This document shows, piece by piece, positions 1 through 10,754 of a stretch of DNA of 64,000 nt (positions are counted from its first letter, which is position 1; every line of letters begins with the position of its first letter). Below the pieces are notes generated by a model. That model worked only from the letters and a program-made list of their open reading frames with translations, had not been told where the DNA came from and ran no database searches. Location of the stretch: the NCBI RefSeq assembly GCF_958979055.1, contig NC_084894.1, positions 1,927,001 to 1,991,000 of the forward strand, given 5' to 3'. The stretch is from Alnus glutinosa. Lineage: Eukaryota; Streptophyta; Magnoliopsida; Fagales; Betulaceae. The position numbers and the translations under genes were made by a program.

Positions 1-304
1 GTCCAGAGATGCCAAGCATGATGCATATGTGCCGATGTGTGTTTAAAATCCAGTATGAAGGTGCAGCACGTGAAGGTGGCAGAGGAGCAAGCATATGGGA
101 CACTTACACCCATAGATATCCTGGTTTCTTTCTCTCACTGTCTCTTCATTGAAAACAAAGTATCGTCTGTTTGTTGGGCACAGGAATTTCAAAAACATTT
201 TTTAAAACAAAGTACATGCATGGAATAAGAACCCACACAGCTGTACAAATTCAACAAATGAGTGTGGTTAATTAAGAGTTGGTATAAATTTTACTAGTAC
301 TTTA

Positions 305-716
305 AGTTTGAATTTAGAGGATGCTGTAATATTTCAACTGTTTGAATTGAATTACAATGTGATATCTATCACAATATATACAAGTATTGAGGTGTACAAA
401 AAATGGAAAGTATTGATGGTTACAATTCACCAAATCAGTGATGATTGAAAAGTTTCTATTTAGGCCGAATATTTTCATTACTGTGATTGTGTTCTTGCCT
501 TGCGTGGTAGCATGCATTTGCTGCGCTTGCCTTCTAGGACTTAGAGTGATGGTCAAGCGGCGTGTATTGATAGCATGCAGCATGATTTGCTGCATAGCTT
601 TCCTTATATGTACCATGAGCTGGTGATCGCTTCTTCTCATAATTTGCAGCATTATTTGCTGCATAATTTTCTTGAATGGTTCCCTTGATTGATACGGTAG
701 GGAGCATATCCTTAAC
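305..716. mobile_element. 412-bp insertion in A1 intron 2, unclassified
   Basis: A2 and A3 read straight through at this point (near 21482 and 45418), while A1 has about 412 extra bases. ACTTTA occurs at 299-304 and again at 717-722, as expected of a 6-bp target duplication. The inside holds repeated gcagcat/ttgctgcat motifs. I see no coding region or terminal inverted repeats, so the class is unknown. Confidence 0.55.
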
Positions 717-1068
717 ACTTTACAAATTTCTGTATCAGTTCATGCTACACTAAAATTAATGTATACTCTTATATGCGTATTACCATGTTTACAAATTGAA
801 GTAATAATTTACGTGATATTTATTATGTCAACTACTCATTTGGACAACTATATTACAGTTTATGAGATTTACTTTTATAAAATGTAAACTGTGGAGCGAG
901 CTTGTAAAAGATTTTTTTAAGAGTTATAATACCCCCGACATTATTGCCAAATTGAATTGAAACAGTGAGAAAAGGTATGGTCCTAAAGCCCAAAACAACG
1001 AACTTGTTCCAATGGCCGAAATTAGGGATCGTAGTAGGAGACCAAAACAAAGTGAAAGTATCTTTTGA

Positions 1069-1252
1069 AGAGTAATGATTCACTACTACCTAAATATACA
1101 ACTTTTTACCACCTTGTCCATGTGGCAGGGTGGTCCCTCACCTTAATTTATTTTTAAAAAATTAAAAAACTCAAAAAGTAGTGAGAGACCACCTTGCCAC
1201 ATAGACAAGGTGGTGAAAAGTTACATATTTTGATGACATTGAATCACTACTC
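1069..1252. mobile_element. Foldback MITE in A1 intron 2
   Basis: The ends AGAGTAATGATTC and GAATCACTACTC are inverted repeats, and the inner arms around the accaccttgtc motif also pair, so the element can fold into a long hairpin. It is flanked by TCTTTTGA at 1061-1068 and 1253-1260, an 8-bp duplication (one base at each edge is ambiguous). The A2 and A3 introns lack it and keep a single TCTTTTGA. The 8-bp duplication suggests hAT. Confidence 0.7.
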
Positions 1253-1368
1253 TCTTTTGAAAAACAAAAGTTTTCTCTTAATTAAGTTAATATATTGTCT
1301 GTATTTTAGTGGTTAGGCATGCATGTGTATTAATCTTCGTTAAATAATAGCTCAAAGTAGGTAGCGCG

Positions 1369-1371
1369 TAG
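1369..1371. other. Empty CACTA insertion site (TAG) in A1 intron 2
   Basis: The flanks gtagcgcgTAGaattaatc are continuous here. In A2 and A3 the same flanks are separated by the 4.8 kb CACTA element, with TAG present on both sides (21961-21963 and 26803-26805; 45897-45899 and 50722-50724). A1 therefore preserves the pre-insertion state. Confidence 0.92.
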
Positions 1372-1572
1372 AATTAATCTTTTATATCTTCCGAAATAAG
1401 ATTTATATATATGAAATATGCAGGTAGGATATTGGATGGCAGTAATGGAGATGTGGATATTGATCAATATCATCGCTACAAGGTATAGTGCACACAATTA
1501 AAAAAAAAAAAATGTCAGAGTCTGATTTGTCTAATTATTCAGCCTAACTAAACACTAGATGATCAAAAGGAA

Positions 1573-2189
1573 GAGATAATTGCACTGTTGGTCCCTGTGG
1601 TATGCCATAATTATTTTTCACTCCCTATGGTTTAAAAAGTGCATGGGAGGTCCTTGTGGTATGTAATAATTACAAATCGATCCTTGGCGTCAAATTCTGT
1701 TTAAATTTTTAACAGATTCCGTCAAATGCCACGTGTCTCCATCTTATTGGCGACATGTGGTGCTGACATGGACATCTTAATAAAATAATATAAATTTATT
1801 AAAAAATAAATAAATAAACTTATTTTAAAAATAAAAAAAATAAAAAAAAAAAATGGGGCAGGGGCTGCCACCCCCTGCCCCATTTTTTTTTCTTTTTTTG
1901 TTTTTTGTTTTTTTTGTTTTTTGTTTTAAAATAAGTTTATTTATTTTTTTAATAAATTTATGTTATTTTATTAAGATGTCCACGTCAGCGCCACGTGTCG
2001 CCAATAAGATGGCGACATGTGGCGCTGACGTAGCATTTGACGGAATCTGTTAAAAATTTAAACAGAATTTGACGTCAGGGATTGATTTGTAATTATTACA
2101 TACCACAAGGACTTTTCATGCACTTTTTAAACTATAGGGAGTGAAAAATAATTATGACATACCACAAGGACCAACGGTACAATTATCCC
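1573..2189. mobile_element. Mutator-like foldback element in A1 intron 3
   Basis: Two arms of about 280 bp are near-perfect inverted repeats around an AT-rich, C-rich centre. The ends are GAGATAATTG and CAATTATCCC. The 9-bp sequence CAAAAGGAA flanks it at 1564-1572 and 2190-2198, and occurs once in the unoccupied introns of A2 (27001-27009) and A3 (50920-50928). A 9-bp duplication with long terminal inverted repeats is typical of non-autonomous Mutator-like elements. There is no transposase. Confidence 0.85.
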
Positions 2190-2610
2190 CAAAAGGAACG
2201 TAAAAGATTTTGGCAACAAAATTAATTTTTCACATTATATATGTATATTATAGGAAGATGTTGGAATTATGAAGGAGATGGGTGCAGATGCATACAGGTT
2301 CTCAATCTCATGGACTAGAGTTTTACCAAGTACGTAAGATCTATTCTTGTAGCTACTTTCTGCCATAAACTTTAGACAAAACAAAAGGACAATAAATGGG
2401 GTACAACCCATATCTATGTCGAGATTTTGGAAACATGGTTTGAATCATCTACAATTTCCTGTCAGTTTAGGAGGGACACGTTAAATGTAGGAATTATGAG
2501 TTGGAGCTCCTTGTCTAAAAAATTCAGGCGAGTTGACTCCCACGAGTCCCTACCCGGCCGGACAAGAAGCCGTTTCTCATAACCTCATATCCAATAATAA
2601 GTAAGAATAA

Positions 2611-3090
2611 AAAAAATTTCACTTATCACCGCTCCTCTTTTATCAGTTTTGTAATTATACTCTTAAGCTTTATTACTTTAAGAAGTGTCAATTAATGTAT
2701 TTATCTTTTTTTTTTTTTTTTTTTTTCAATTTCACCCCTCTGTTTAGATTTTTCATTAAATTCTGTCAAAATCTTCAAAATATTCTTGCATTTTTCTTTT
2801 TCTTTTTCTTTTTCTTTTTTTTTTAAAAAAAGGTTCAGGCATGGGTATTTTTATAAATTCCATTAAATCTTTACCAACACCTAAATCCCTGCAAATTTTT
2901 TTTCAAAAAAAAAAAAAGGTATTTTAGAAATTTTGACACCTCTCCGTTAGAATTTAACAGAAAAATCTAACGGATGGTTAAAATTGAAAAAAATTAAAAG
3001 ATAAATGTATATATTAAATTGACACTTTTTAAAGTTTAAAAGTATAATTGTAAAGTGATGAAAAGTCAAGAAAGATAAGTGAAGTTTTTC
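2611..3090. mobile_element. Inverted-repeat (foldback) element in A1 intron 4
   Basis: About 110 bp at the left (ttcacttatc... gtgtcaatt) is the reverse complement, with mismatches, of the right end (aattgacac... gataagtgaa). It includes a simple ctttt tract. Type B intron 4 lacks it. The A2 and A3 copies keep only its left part, because the deletion that removed exons 5-8 begins inside it. The class and target duplication are not clear. Confidence 0.6.
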
Positions 3091-3292
3091 TTAGAGACAA
3101 TAACAAAAATTCTCAACAAGAAACTATCGGAATCCTTGGAAACAATATTTCTGACCCTAGCTTCTATATAATCATTATATTACAATTCATTTGGGGTCTA
3201 ATTTCAGAAGGAAAGCTTAGTGGGGGTGTGAACCGAGGAGTAAAATACTACAACAACCTTATCAATGAGCTCCTTGACAAAGGTACGCATGA

Positions 3293-3484
<192 letters not shown>

Positions 3485-3943
3485 TAAGTGACTATTAATA
3501 AATCATATTGTTTGCCCATTTTCATTAATCGAGGACCCTTTTCTGTAATAATAATATTATCATAATTATGATTTCAATAAGGACCATTTTTGGGTTAGAA
3601 AAAAGAGGTAAAAGAGAAAGATTGAGGACCCATTAATTTGGTGCATGGGTAAAGGACCGGAACCGTGTATAATGTAATTAGATACAAAGAATAAAAGAAA
3701 AATTAATTTGATTGTAAAAAATTGAGAGGATTATATTCTTTGATGCAGTACATTATTTTAAGAGTAATGTTACTATATTATATTCCCACCCTTATTTCAT
3801 TGGATTGACGTGGCTGTGCCCATTAATCTTTGAATTTAATTTTTAATTTTTTTATTTATTTTTTAACAATGGTTGCTCCAAAGGTTTATGGTCACTACTA
3901 CATGATAGAAGGTGTAGTATATAACATTTCTTTTTATTTTAAA

Positions 3944-4110
3944 GAGTAAAGCTGCATAGTACTACACCTCATCCTGGCCACCTCATCTCATTGAGCTGAT
4001 GTGGTAGTGTCCATCAGCCATTGCATTAACCCTAGTTAAAAATAAAACTATTCAATAGCTGATTGGTACTACCACATCTACCCAGTGGAATGAGAGTAAA
4101 GTATGTAGCG
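3944..4110. mobile_element. Small MITE-like inverted repeat, A1 intron 6
   Basis: Two arms holding gatgtggtagt and the complementary actaccacatc face each other about 100 bp apart, with related stretches outside them. Intron 6 of the type B genes lacks this segment. I could not fix the ends or a target duplication. Confidence 0.4.
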
Positions 4111-4188
4111 TCACGTATGCTAGAGAGTAAAGACCACACTTTTATCCCACAATTATCTCCCTTTGCTCCCAATCAGCCCTTAGCAGAA

Positions 4189-4342
4189 AGAGTAATGATA
4201 TTTAGTAGAATAATATACAACTGGAATTAATAACGTAATAGTACAAATCAACCCTAATTTTTTTAAACAAGTGGTGACTTTAACTATCACATCATCAAGT
4301 TGTACAGCAGTCGTATAACATTTTACTAAATAACATTACTCT
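4189..4342. mobile_element. MITE in A1 intron 6 (AGAGTAATG family)
   Basis: The ends AGAGTAATGATATTTAGTA and TACTAAATAACATTACTCT are inverted repeats. Related sequence lies in intron 6 of B1, B2 and B3, so the insertion or its family predates the A/B module. Confidence 0.6.
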
Positions 4343-6493
4343 AGTAGTAGAAAAATGAGGTAAAAGAGGATGATTGGGCGAGGGTAGAAAAATTCTAACC
4401 CAAGTGAAATTTGGGCTGGCTGGGTTTAATATTTTCACAACCCAATTAAACCAGTAAGCCCAGACCAATTCTCATGAATTGCAACCTTAGCTGTAATCAT
4501 GACCAAATGCATATTAACGTTAATTTTCAGTGATGACTTTCGGGATTTCGCTGAGCTTTGCTTCAAGGAATTTGGTGACCGTGTAAAGCATTGGATCACA
4601 ATAAATGAGCCATACACCTTTAGCGATGGTGGTTATGCAACCGGGCAACTAGCACCTGGTCGATGTTCCAGTTGGCAAAAGCTAAACTGTACCGGTGGAG
4701 ATTCAGGCACCGAGCCATATTTGGTCACCCATAACCTGCTTCTTGCTCATGCAGCCGCTGTTCAAGTCTACAAGCAAAAATATCAGGTTCCATCTTGCAA
4801 ATCTTGCCCATTTTTATAATGTTATGATCAGTTATAAAACAGAAATTATATATATTATGCAAAAGAAATATTTAATCATCATGTTTAGTTCATTATGTGT
4901 TCAGGCCGCACAAAAAGGTGTTATAGGGATTACGCTAGTGACTAGCTGGTTCGTGCCAATCTCTAATGCCAAGCACCATCGTAATGCTGCGCTCCGCGCC
5001 CTTGATTTCGCGTTGGGATGGTAATTAGCTCGTTAAGTCTTTTTTTTAGAGTACACACTTTAATTTCTTTCTTTTTGTTCCATTTCCAATTCTCATTTCG
5101 TATAATTTTTTTATATATTATTTATTCGAAAACTTCGATTGAATCTCTAACCCTACAATCTCTATGATCATTAGGGTTCCTATTGTCAGCTTTCTTTTTA
5201 ATTAGCTGATTTCTCGTCTTGGAATACATGAGAGATTAAAGAAGATCGAGATTGGTTGCAATTTACTGACCAAATTACAGCCAATTCGGGCAGCTAGCTA
5301 GCCCTACATATTTTGAAATTGTCCATGGTTTACTGTAGGTATTTAGACCCCTTGACAAATGGTGACTATCCCTATAGCATGTGATTTCTCGTTGGAAAGC
5401 GATTGCCCAAGTTCACGAAAGAGCAATCCAAGTTGGTAAAAGGGTCATTTGACTTCATCGGATTAAACTACTATACTTCCAATTATGCAGCCTACGCACC
5501 TGGCCTTAATTTTGGAAATCCAAGCTACTTGACAGATTCTCTTGTTAATCTCACCAGTAAGTATATATATAAATAACACTTGGAATCAATTTTTCTGTAT
5601 TTCTTATGTATCTAATTAATTATACTAATTAACTTTTGTCGTGGCAGCTGAGCGCAATGGGATCCCCATTGGTCCACAGGTGTTAGTTAAATATTTCAAC
5701 ATTTCTTTCTTACTGTATTGAATGTATACCTAGCCTCATGGTGGGGATAATTACTTGAACATGAAATGTGTAAATTTAAAAATTTCACTAATATTTTAAC
5801 ATTTCTTCTCACGTGGAATAATGAATATGATTTAATTGAAAATATGAGGTGAATGACATAGACAATGTTTAAACTCAAAACATTTACTATGATACAATAT
5901 TATCATTATTATCTTAAAAGCTTAATTAAGTTGATAGAAAAAAAAAAATTATTATTTAATTAATATTTTAATATATTAATATATATTATCTAAATTGCAG
6001 GCTGCATCAAGCTGGCTCTATGTTTATCCTAGAGGACTTCAGGATCTTTTGCTTTATGTCAAGGAGAAGTACCATAATCCGCTAATCTATATTACTGAGA
6101 ACGGTAAGTCTATATTTTTTTCTTCCAATTATAAATTTTCAAATAACTTCATGAAAAATTGGAATAGAGTGGTAGCCATTAGATATTCCATTTGAACCTA
6201 AATATCGATCGATCTACAACTATATTGTAGGAATTGATGAGTCCAATAACGCCACCTTGTCTCTTGAGGAAGCCCTCATCGACAAACCCAGAATTGAATA
6301 TTACTATGGCCATCTGTTTTATCTTCGTAGGGCTATAATGTAAGTGCTTAACAAACGTATTAAATTGTTATACGACTGCTATACAATTTAAAATTATGAC
6401 AATAAAAATTAGTACTTTAAAAAAATAAAAATGATTTTTATTGTCACGTCATTTCGGCTAATTGTATAACACGTATATCAGTATGCTAAATAG

Positions 6494-6751
<258 letters not shown>

Positions 6752-6754
6752 TAG

Positions 6755-7540
6755 ACATGAAAATGATCAAACTATATATATATATATATATATTATCAGA
6801 CATTGTCTAATCAATAAACGGATCAAGATCGTTTCTAATTCTTCATGAGTATGCTCTTTAAATAATGTCATTATTGTTAATTTTGTGTAAGTCTCAGATG
6901 CTTGTTACATAAACTGAAGGCCATTTCATCTCCAACGTAACCGTCATCTTTTAGTACTTGTCATGAAAATTGATTAAAAATATTTAACAATATAACTAAC
7001 GAAATAAATAATTTATCTAAAATAAATAAATTATTTTCACACTTAACTTAAATTTCATAAAAGTAAATAGAATCATTGTTGTTCTCCATAATCTTGATAA
7101 CTACAATTATATATTTCATATAATTAAAATATTAAGCAATTAATTTTAAAAAATAATCTAAATATAGAAGTTTACGTAGACATTTTTATTATTTAATAAA
7201 AAAATAAATAAAAAGAAAAATTATCAAAAGAGGACCGACTTTTTGCTCTGTTATGTACAAGACTTTATAATTGTTGAGCTAGCTAGGCAGATAAGACTTT
7301 AAAAATCGAATGGAGTGCATAGTTTCCATATTTGATAAGATTTTTTCCTCAGGAATAATCCTGTTTTGGCTTGGATTTTTTTTTTTTCGTTAGGATGGAT
7401 TTCATTGTTTTTATTATTCAGAAGAATACATGGAAATATACATATCTGGAATAGTTAAAAAAGGAAAGTATAGTGTTTTTCACATTTTTCTGTTGGTGGA
7501 CGGATCCTCTCCATTTGAAATGAAATGGATATTATATATT
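6755..7540. other. A1 3' flank
   Basis: This is the 3' untranslated and downstream region of A1, shared with A2 and A3. It contains a short (TA)n at about 6772-6793 and an AATAAA polyadenylation-type signal near 6813. No gene is visible. The last part, from about 7360, is absent after A2 and A3 because of a deletion. Confidence 0.6.
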
Positions 7541-7746
7541 AGAAAAATTATAGTTTAGCCCTCCAAACTGCCAGCCGTTTTGTAAGTAACCTCACGAACT
7601 GTCAACGCTTAGACCCTGGTCTCCTAAACTACCAAAAAATTTCAAAAATGCTTAATTTGTCAAAATATGTTTATAATACTCCTGTCACGTGTCATTTTTC
7701 AATTAAAAAAAATAATAAAAAACTTAAAAATTAAAAAACTAATATT

Positions 7747-8013
7747 GATCATCGTAATGGTTATAGTTGGAATACGATGATTAGTGGGTTGCTTGGGTCG
7801 GGTCGGATGAGTGAGGCAGAGAAGATGTTCGAGGAAATGCCTAAAAGAGACTCTGTTTCTTGGACTTCGATGATGTCCGGCTATTTCCGTAATGGGCAAC
7901 CGGAAGATACTGTAAATATGTTTTCTTCATACGGGATGGTAATTGTGGGGATGACCCATGGAGTGAAAGATAGTTTTGAAAAAGTTTACCAGATTAACAT
8001 GGCGTTATGTTAG
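7747..8013 (+). pseudogene. Captured PPR-protein fragment
   Basis: The open frame reads YSWNTMISGLLGSGRMSEA, then KMFEEMPKRDSVSWTSMMSG and YFRNGQPEDTVNMF. This matches the repeat pattern of plant pentatricopeptide-repeat (PPR) proteins of the PLS type, which bind organelle RNA. About two repeats remain; the last 25-30 residues no longer look like PPR. It lies wholly inside the Pack-MULE, has no promoter of its own and ends by chance at a stop. It is a transduplicated piece of a gene elsewhere, not a working PPR gene, although it could give rise to small RNAs against its parent. Confidence 0.8.
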
Positions 8014-8187
8014 GATTTGCTTTATCTTCATAAGTCGAGTCAAATACGTTTCATTCAGGTGGAGAACAACTAGATTCAAAAATCAGATCCACCAAATATA
8101 CATAGAAACAGAGACTGATCATGTACACATAAGTAAAATAGTGCCATTAATCACATCAGCCAACCCAAAAGGAAAAACCAGCAGTTA

Positions 8188-8518
8188 CTAGTTCCAGACA
8201 TACAATGCCTTTCCCATTCTGAACGAAAGAAAAGCGTCGACGGAATCATACTGAACCTGCTCCTCAAGCCAAGAAGCTTCCCAGTCACTCCTCCCAACCC
8301 ACGCCCGCTTTGTCAAAGTCCTTGAAACCGAAAAGATCCTCTGCCAGAGTCTCCATCGAGAGCTTCCTACTCCACCCTTTTTTCTCCTCCACCACGTCGC
8401 GGATATCAACGACGCTTGGGACACAGAGCCTTCGCTTGGATCTGTGGAGCATGTCCTGGTCGTTGTAGTTCCACACGCCAACGAAGGTGTGGTCAGAGTC
8501 GGAGAGGAAGCAGCGGCC
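8188..8518 (-). pseudogene. Captured 3'-5' exonuclease (WRN-like, DnaQ fold) fragment
   Basis: Read on -, one frame gives GRCFLSDSDHTFVGVWNYND, then PSVVDIRDVVEEKKGWSRKL and SMETLAEDLFGF. After a frame change near 8290 it continues GRSDWEASWLEEQVQYDSVD and AFLSFRMGKALYVWN to a stop at 8188-8190. This resembles the C-terminal half of plant Werner-like 3'-5' exonucleases of the RNase H-like superfamily, including the final Q-Y-x-x-x-D-A motif that supplies a catalytic Asp. The frame change and the missing N-terminal half show that it is non-functional. Its GC content is higher than its surroundings, consistent with exon capture by the Pack-MULE. Confidence 0.72.
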
Positions 8519-8865
8519 CCCGGCCCTAGGGGGTGGCGCCGGCCACCTCTAGGGGTGGCTTGCTCCTCCACAAGCATTTTCTTCTTTTTTTAAAAAAATA
8601 TAAGTTTTTTTTTTTTTTTTGGAAGTTTTTTAATTTTTTTAGTTTTTAGTTTTTAGTTTTATTTATTTATTATTATTATTTAATTAAAAAATGACAAGTG
8701 ACAAGGTATTATAGGCATATTTCGTCAAAATTGGGCATTTTTCAAACGTTTTAGTAGTTTGAGGGGCCAAAGTCCAAGTGTTGACAATTTATGGGGCTAC
8801 TTGCAAAACGGCTGATAGTTTGGAAGGCGAAATTGTAATTTTTCCTTATATATTTTATGGTCAAA

Positions 8866-8985
8866 ATTTAAAATTGATACAATGATACATCTAATGGTGC
8901 ACATGATTTTTACATTATTTAAATTTTTAAAAGACGTTCTAATATTGACTTTATACATACCATTAGATACATCAATTTTAAATCA
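8866..8985. repeat. AT-rich inverted repeat upstream of B1
   Basis: The arms aatttaaaattgata...atctaatgg and ccattagatacatcaatttt pair around an AT-rich centre. Diverged copies stand at 30078-30185, 31148-31245 and 54042-54132, always next to the Pack-MULE right end. It is MITE-like and not coding. Confidence 0.5.
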
Positions 8986-9038
8986 TAATCCTTCATTTAA
9001 AATAGATAATATTCGTTTCATTTATTCGAGAAAATCCT

Positions 9039-9345
9039 GGGTTGTTTGTCAAGGAACAATACATTACAATACTGTTCATGTACTTTTTTTTCTTTTCTTT
9101 TTTTTTTCATTTTTTTATACTTTTCATTACTAATCAACATCAAAACATTCTCACTTTTTTCACTTTTTTATATCACATCAATAATTTTTTATTACTATTC
9201 AAATAAAAAAATTCACTACAATACAAAATTTTTTTACTTTTTTATACAAATTCTTTTTATTTTATATCACATCATCACTTTTTACTAATTTAAAAAATTA
9301 ACAATCTACTATTCTGTTATGTAATGTCACTTGCCAAACAAGCCC
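9039..9345. mobile_element. MITE with GGG(C)TTGTTTG-type termini upstream of B1
   Basis: The left end gggttgtttgtcaagg and the right end ttgccaaacaagcccc are imperfect inverted repeats; the next bases (cattacaatactgtt and its counterpart) also pair. The equivalent place upstream of B2, near 30220, lacks the whole segment. The target duplication is unclear. A related sequence in inverse orientation lies upstream of B2 and B3 (about 32560-32820 and 55370-55625). Confidence 0.5.
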
Positions 9346-10493
9346 CTATTCCAGCCAAGCTATTGCCGCATGTGGATAATGATTCAAGGGAAAGGACCAC
9401 ACTGCTCGAAAATGACGAAAAGTTGCATGAATTAAAGTTGTTTTCATCTGTTATTGATGGGACTGGGGAGTACTGAACCCAATATTTTTCACGTGATGAA
9501 AATCAATTAATAAAAATTAATTGTCTATTGCTCGGATAAAAGGTACTCCAAATTTATCTTTCAAATTCAATAGAAAAGGTGATAAAAGGTGTAGGCCTAA
9601 ATCCTAATAAAACATACTAGCTTGTTCCAAAGGCCGAAATTAGGGGATCGTAGTAGGAGACCAATGGTTGAGTTCAAGGGTCAACAAGACCAAAATAAAG
9701 CGGCCGGCCTCATTTCACAACGTTTTTTTTTTGTGGATTTTTTTTTTTTTTTTTAGCAAAAAAACAAAAGCATAAGTAAATAATTCCAAATGTAAAATAT
9801 ATAAAATTATTTTTATTTGTATATTACATCAAAACACTTTGTATATGAAACTGCAGATAAGATATCGGATGGCAGTAATGGAGATGTGGCTGTTGACCAA
9901 TACCATCGCTACAAGGTATAGTGCACATAATAGTAAAAAATAAAAATATATAAAGAAAAACAATGTCACAGTAATCTGATTTGTCTAATTATTCAGCCTA
10001 ACTAAGCACAAGATGATGAAAAGGAACTTGAAGATTTTGGCAATAAATTTATTTTTCACATTATTTATTATAGGAAGATGTTGGAATTATGAAGGAGATG
10101 GAAGTAGATGCATACAGGTTCTCAATATCATGGTCTCGAATTTTACCAAGTAAGATTCTTGTTTGCATCAATCTCGATCTTGAGCTACTTTCTGACATAA
10201 AATTTAGACAAAACAAAAGGACAAAAAATGGGGTACAACCCAAATCTACATCAAGATAACATGATTTGAATCGATCTCTATATATATATGAGAAGAGCTC
10301 CTTGTCCGAGAAACTGTGAATTCTCTGTTTGAGCAAGGAGTCCTTATTCAGACAAAAAGCCATCTCTCAAATTAAGCCCAATAATAAGTAGGAATAATAA
10401 AAAAAAAAAAATTCTCAACAAGAATATATATTTCTGACCCATAACAACTCATTTGGGGTCTAATTTCAGACGGAAAACTAAGTGGGGGTGTGA

Positions 10494-10754
<261 letters not shown>

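Larger units (their letters stand above)
7541..8845. mobile_element. Pack-MULE carrying two host-gene fragments
   Basis: This 1,305-bp element has terminal inverted repeats of about 190 bp. The left arm begins AGAAAAATTATAGTTTAGCC, and the reverse complement of the right end begins GGAAAAATTACAATTTCGCC. The 9-bp duplication TTATATATT flanks it at 7532-7540 and 8846-8854. The interior has no transposase. It holds a pentatricopeptide-repeat fragment on + and a 3'-5' exonuclease fragment on -. Long TIRs, a 9-bp duplication and captured gene pieces define a Pack-MULE. Only right-end remnants remain after A2 and A3. Confidence 0.85.

Noticed and set aside
438-626. Short hydrophobic frame in A1 intron 2
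   Set aside because: It lies in an insertion absent from A2 and A3, has no family resemblance and no promoter context. It is a chance frame.
853-1083. Minus-strand frame in A1 intron 2, with counterparts at 21608-21832 and 45544-45768
   Set aside because: It recurs only because the intron is duplicated. Its length and ends vary between copies and it resembles nothing known.
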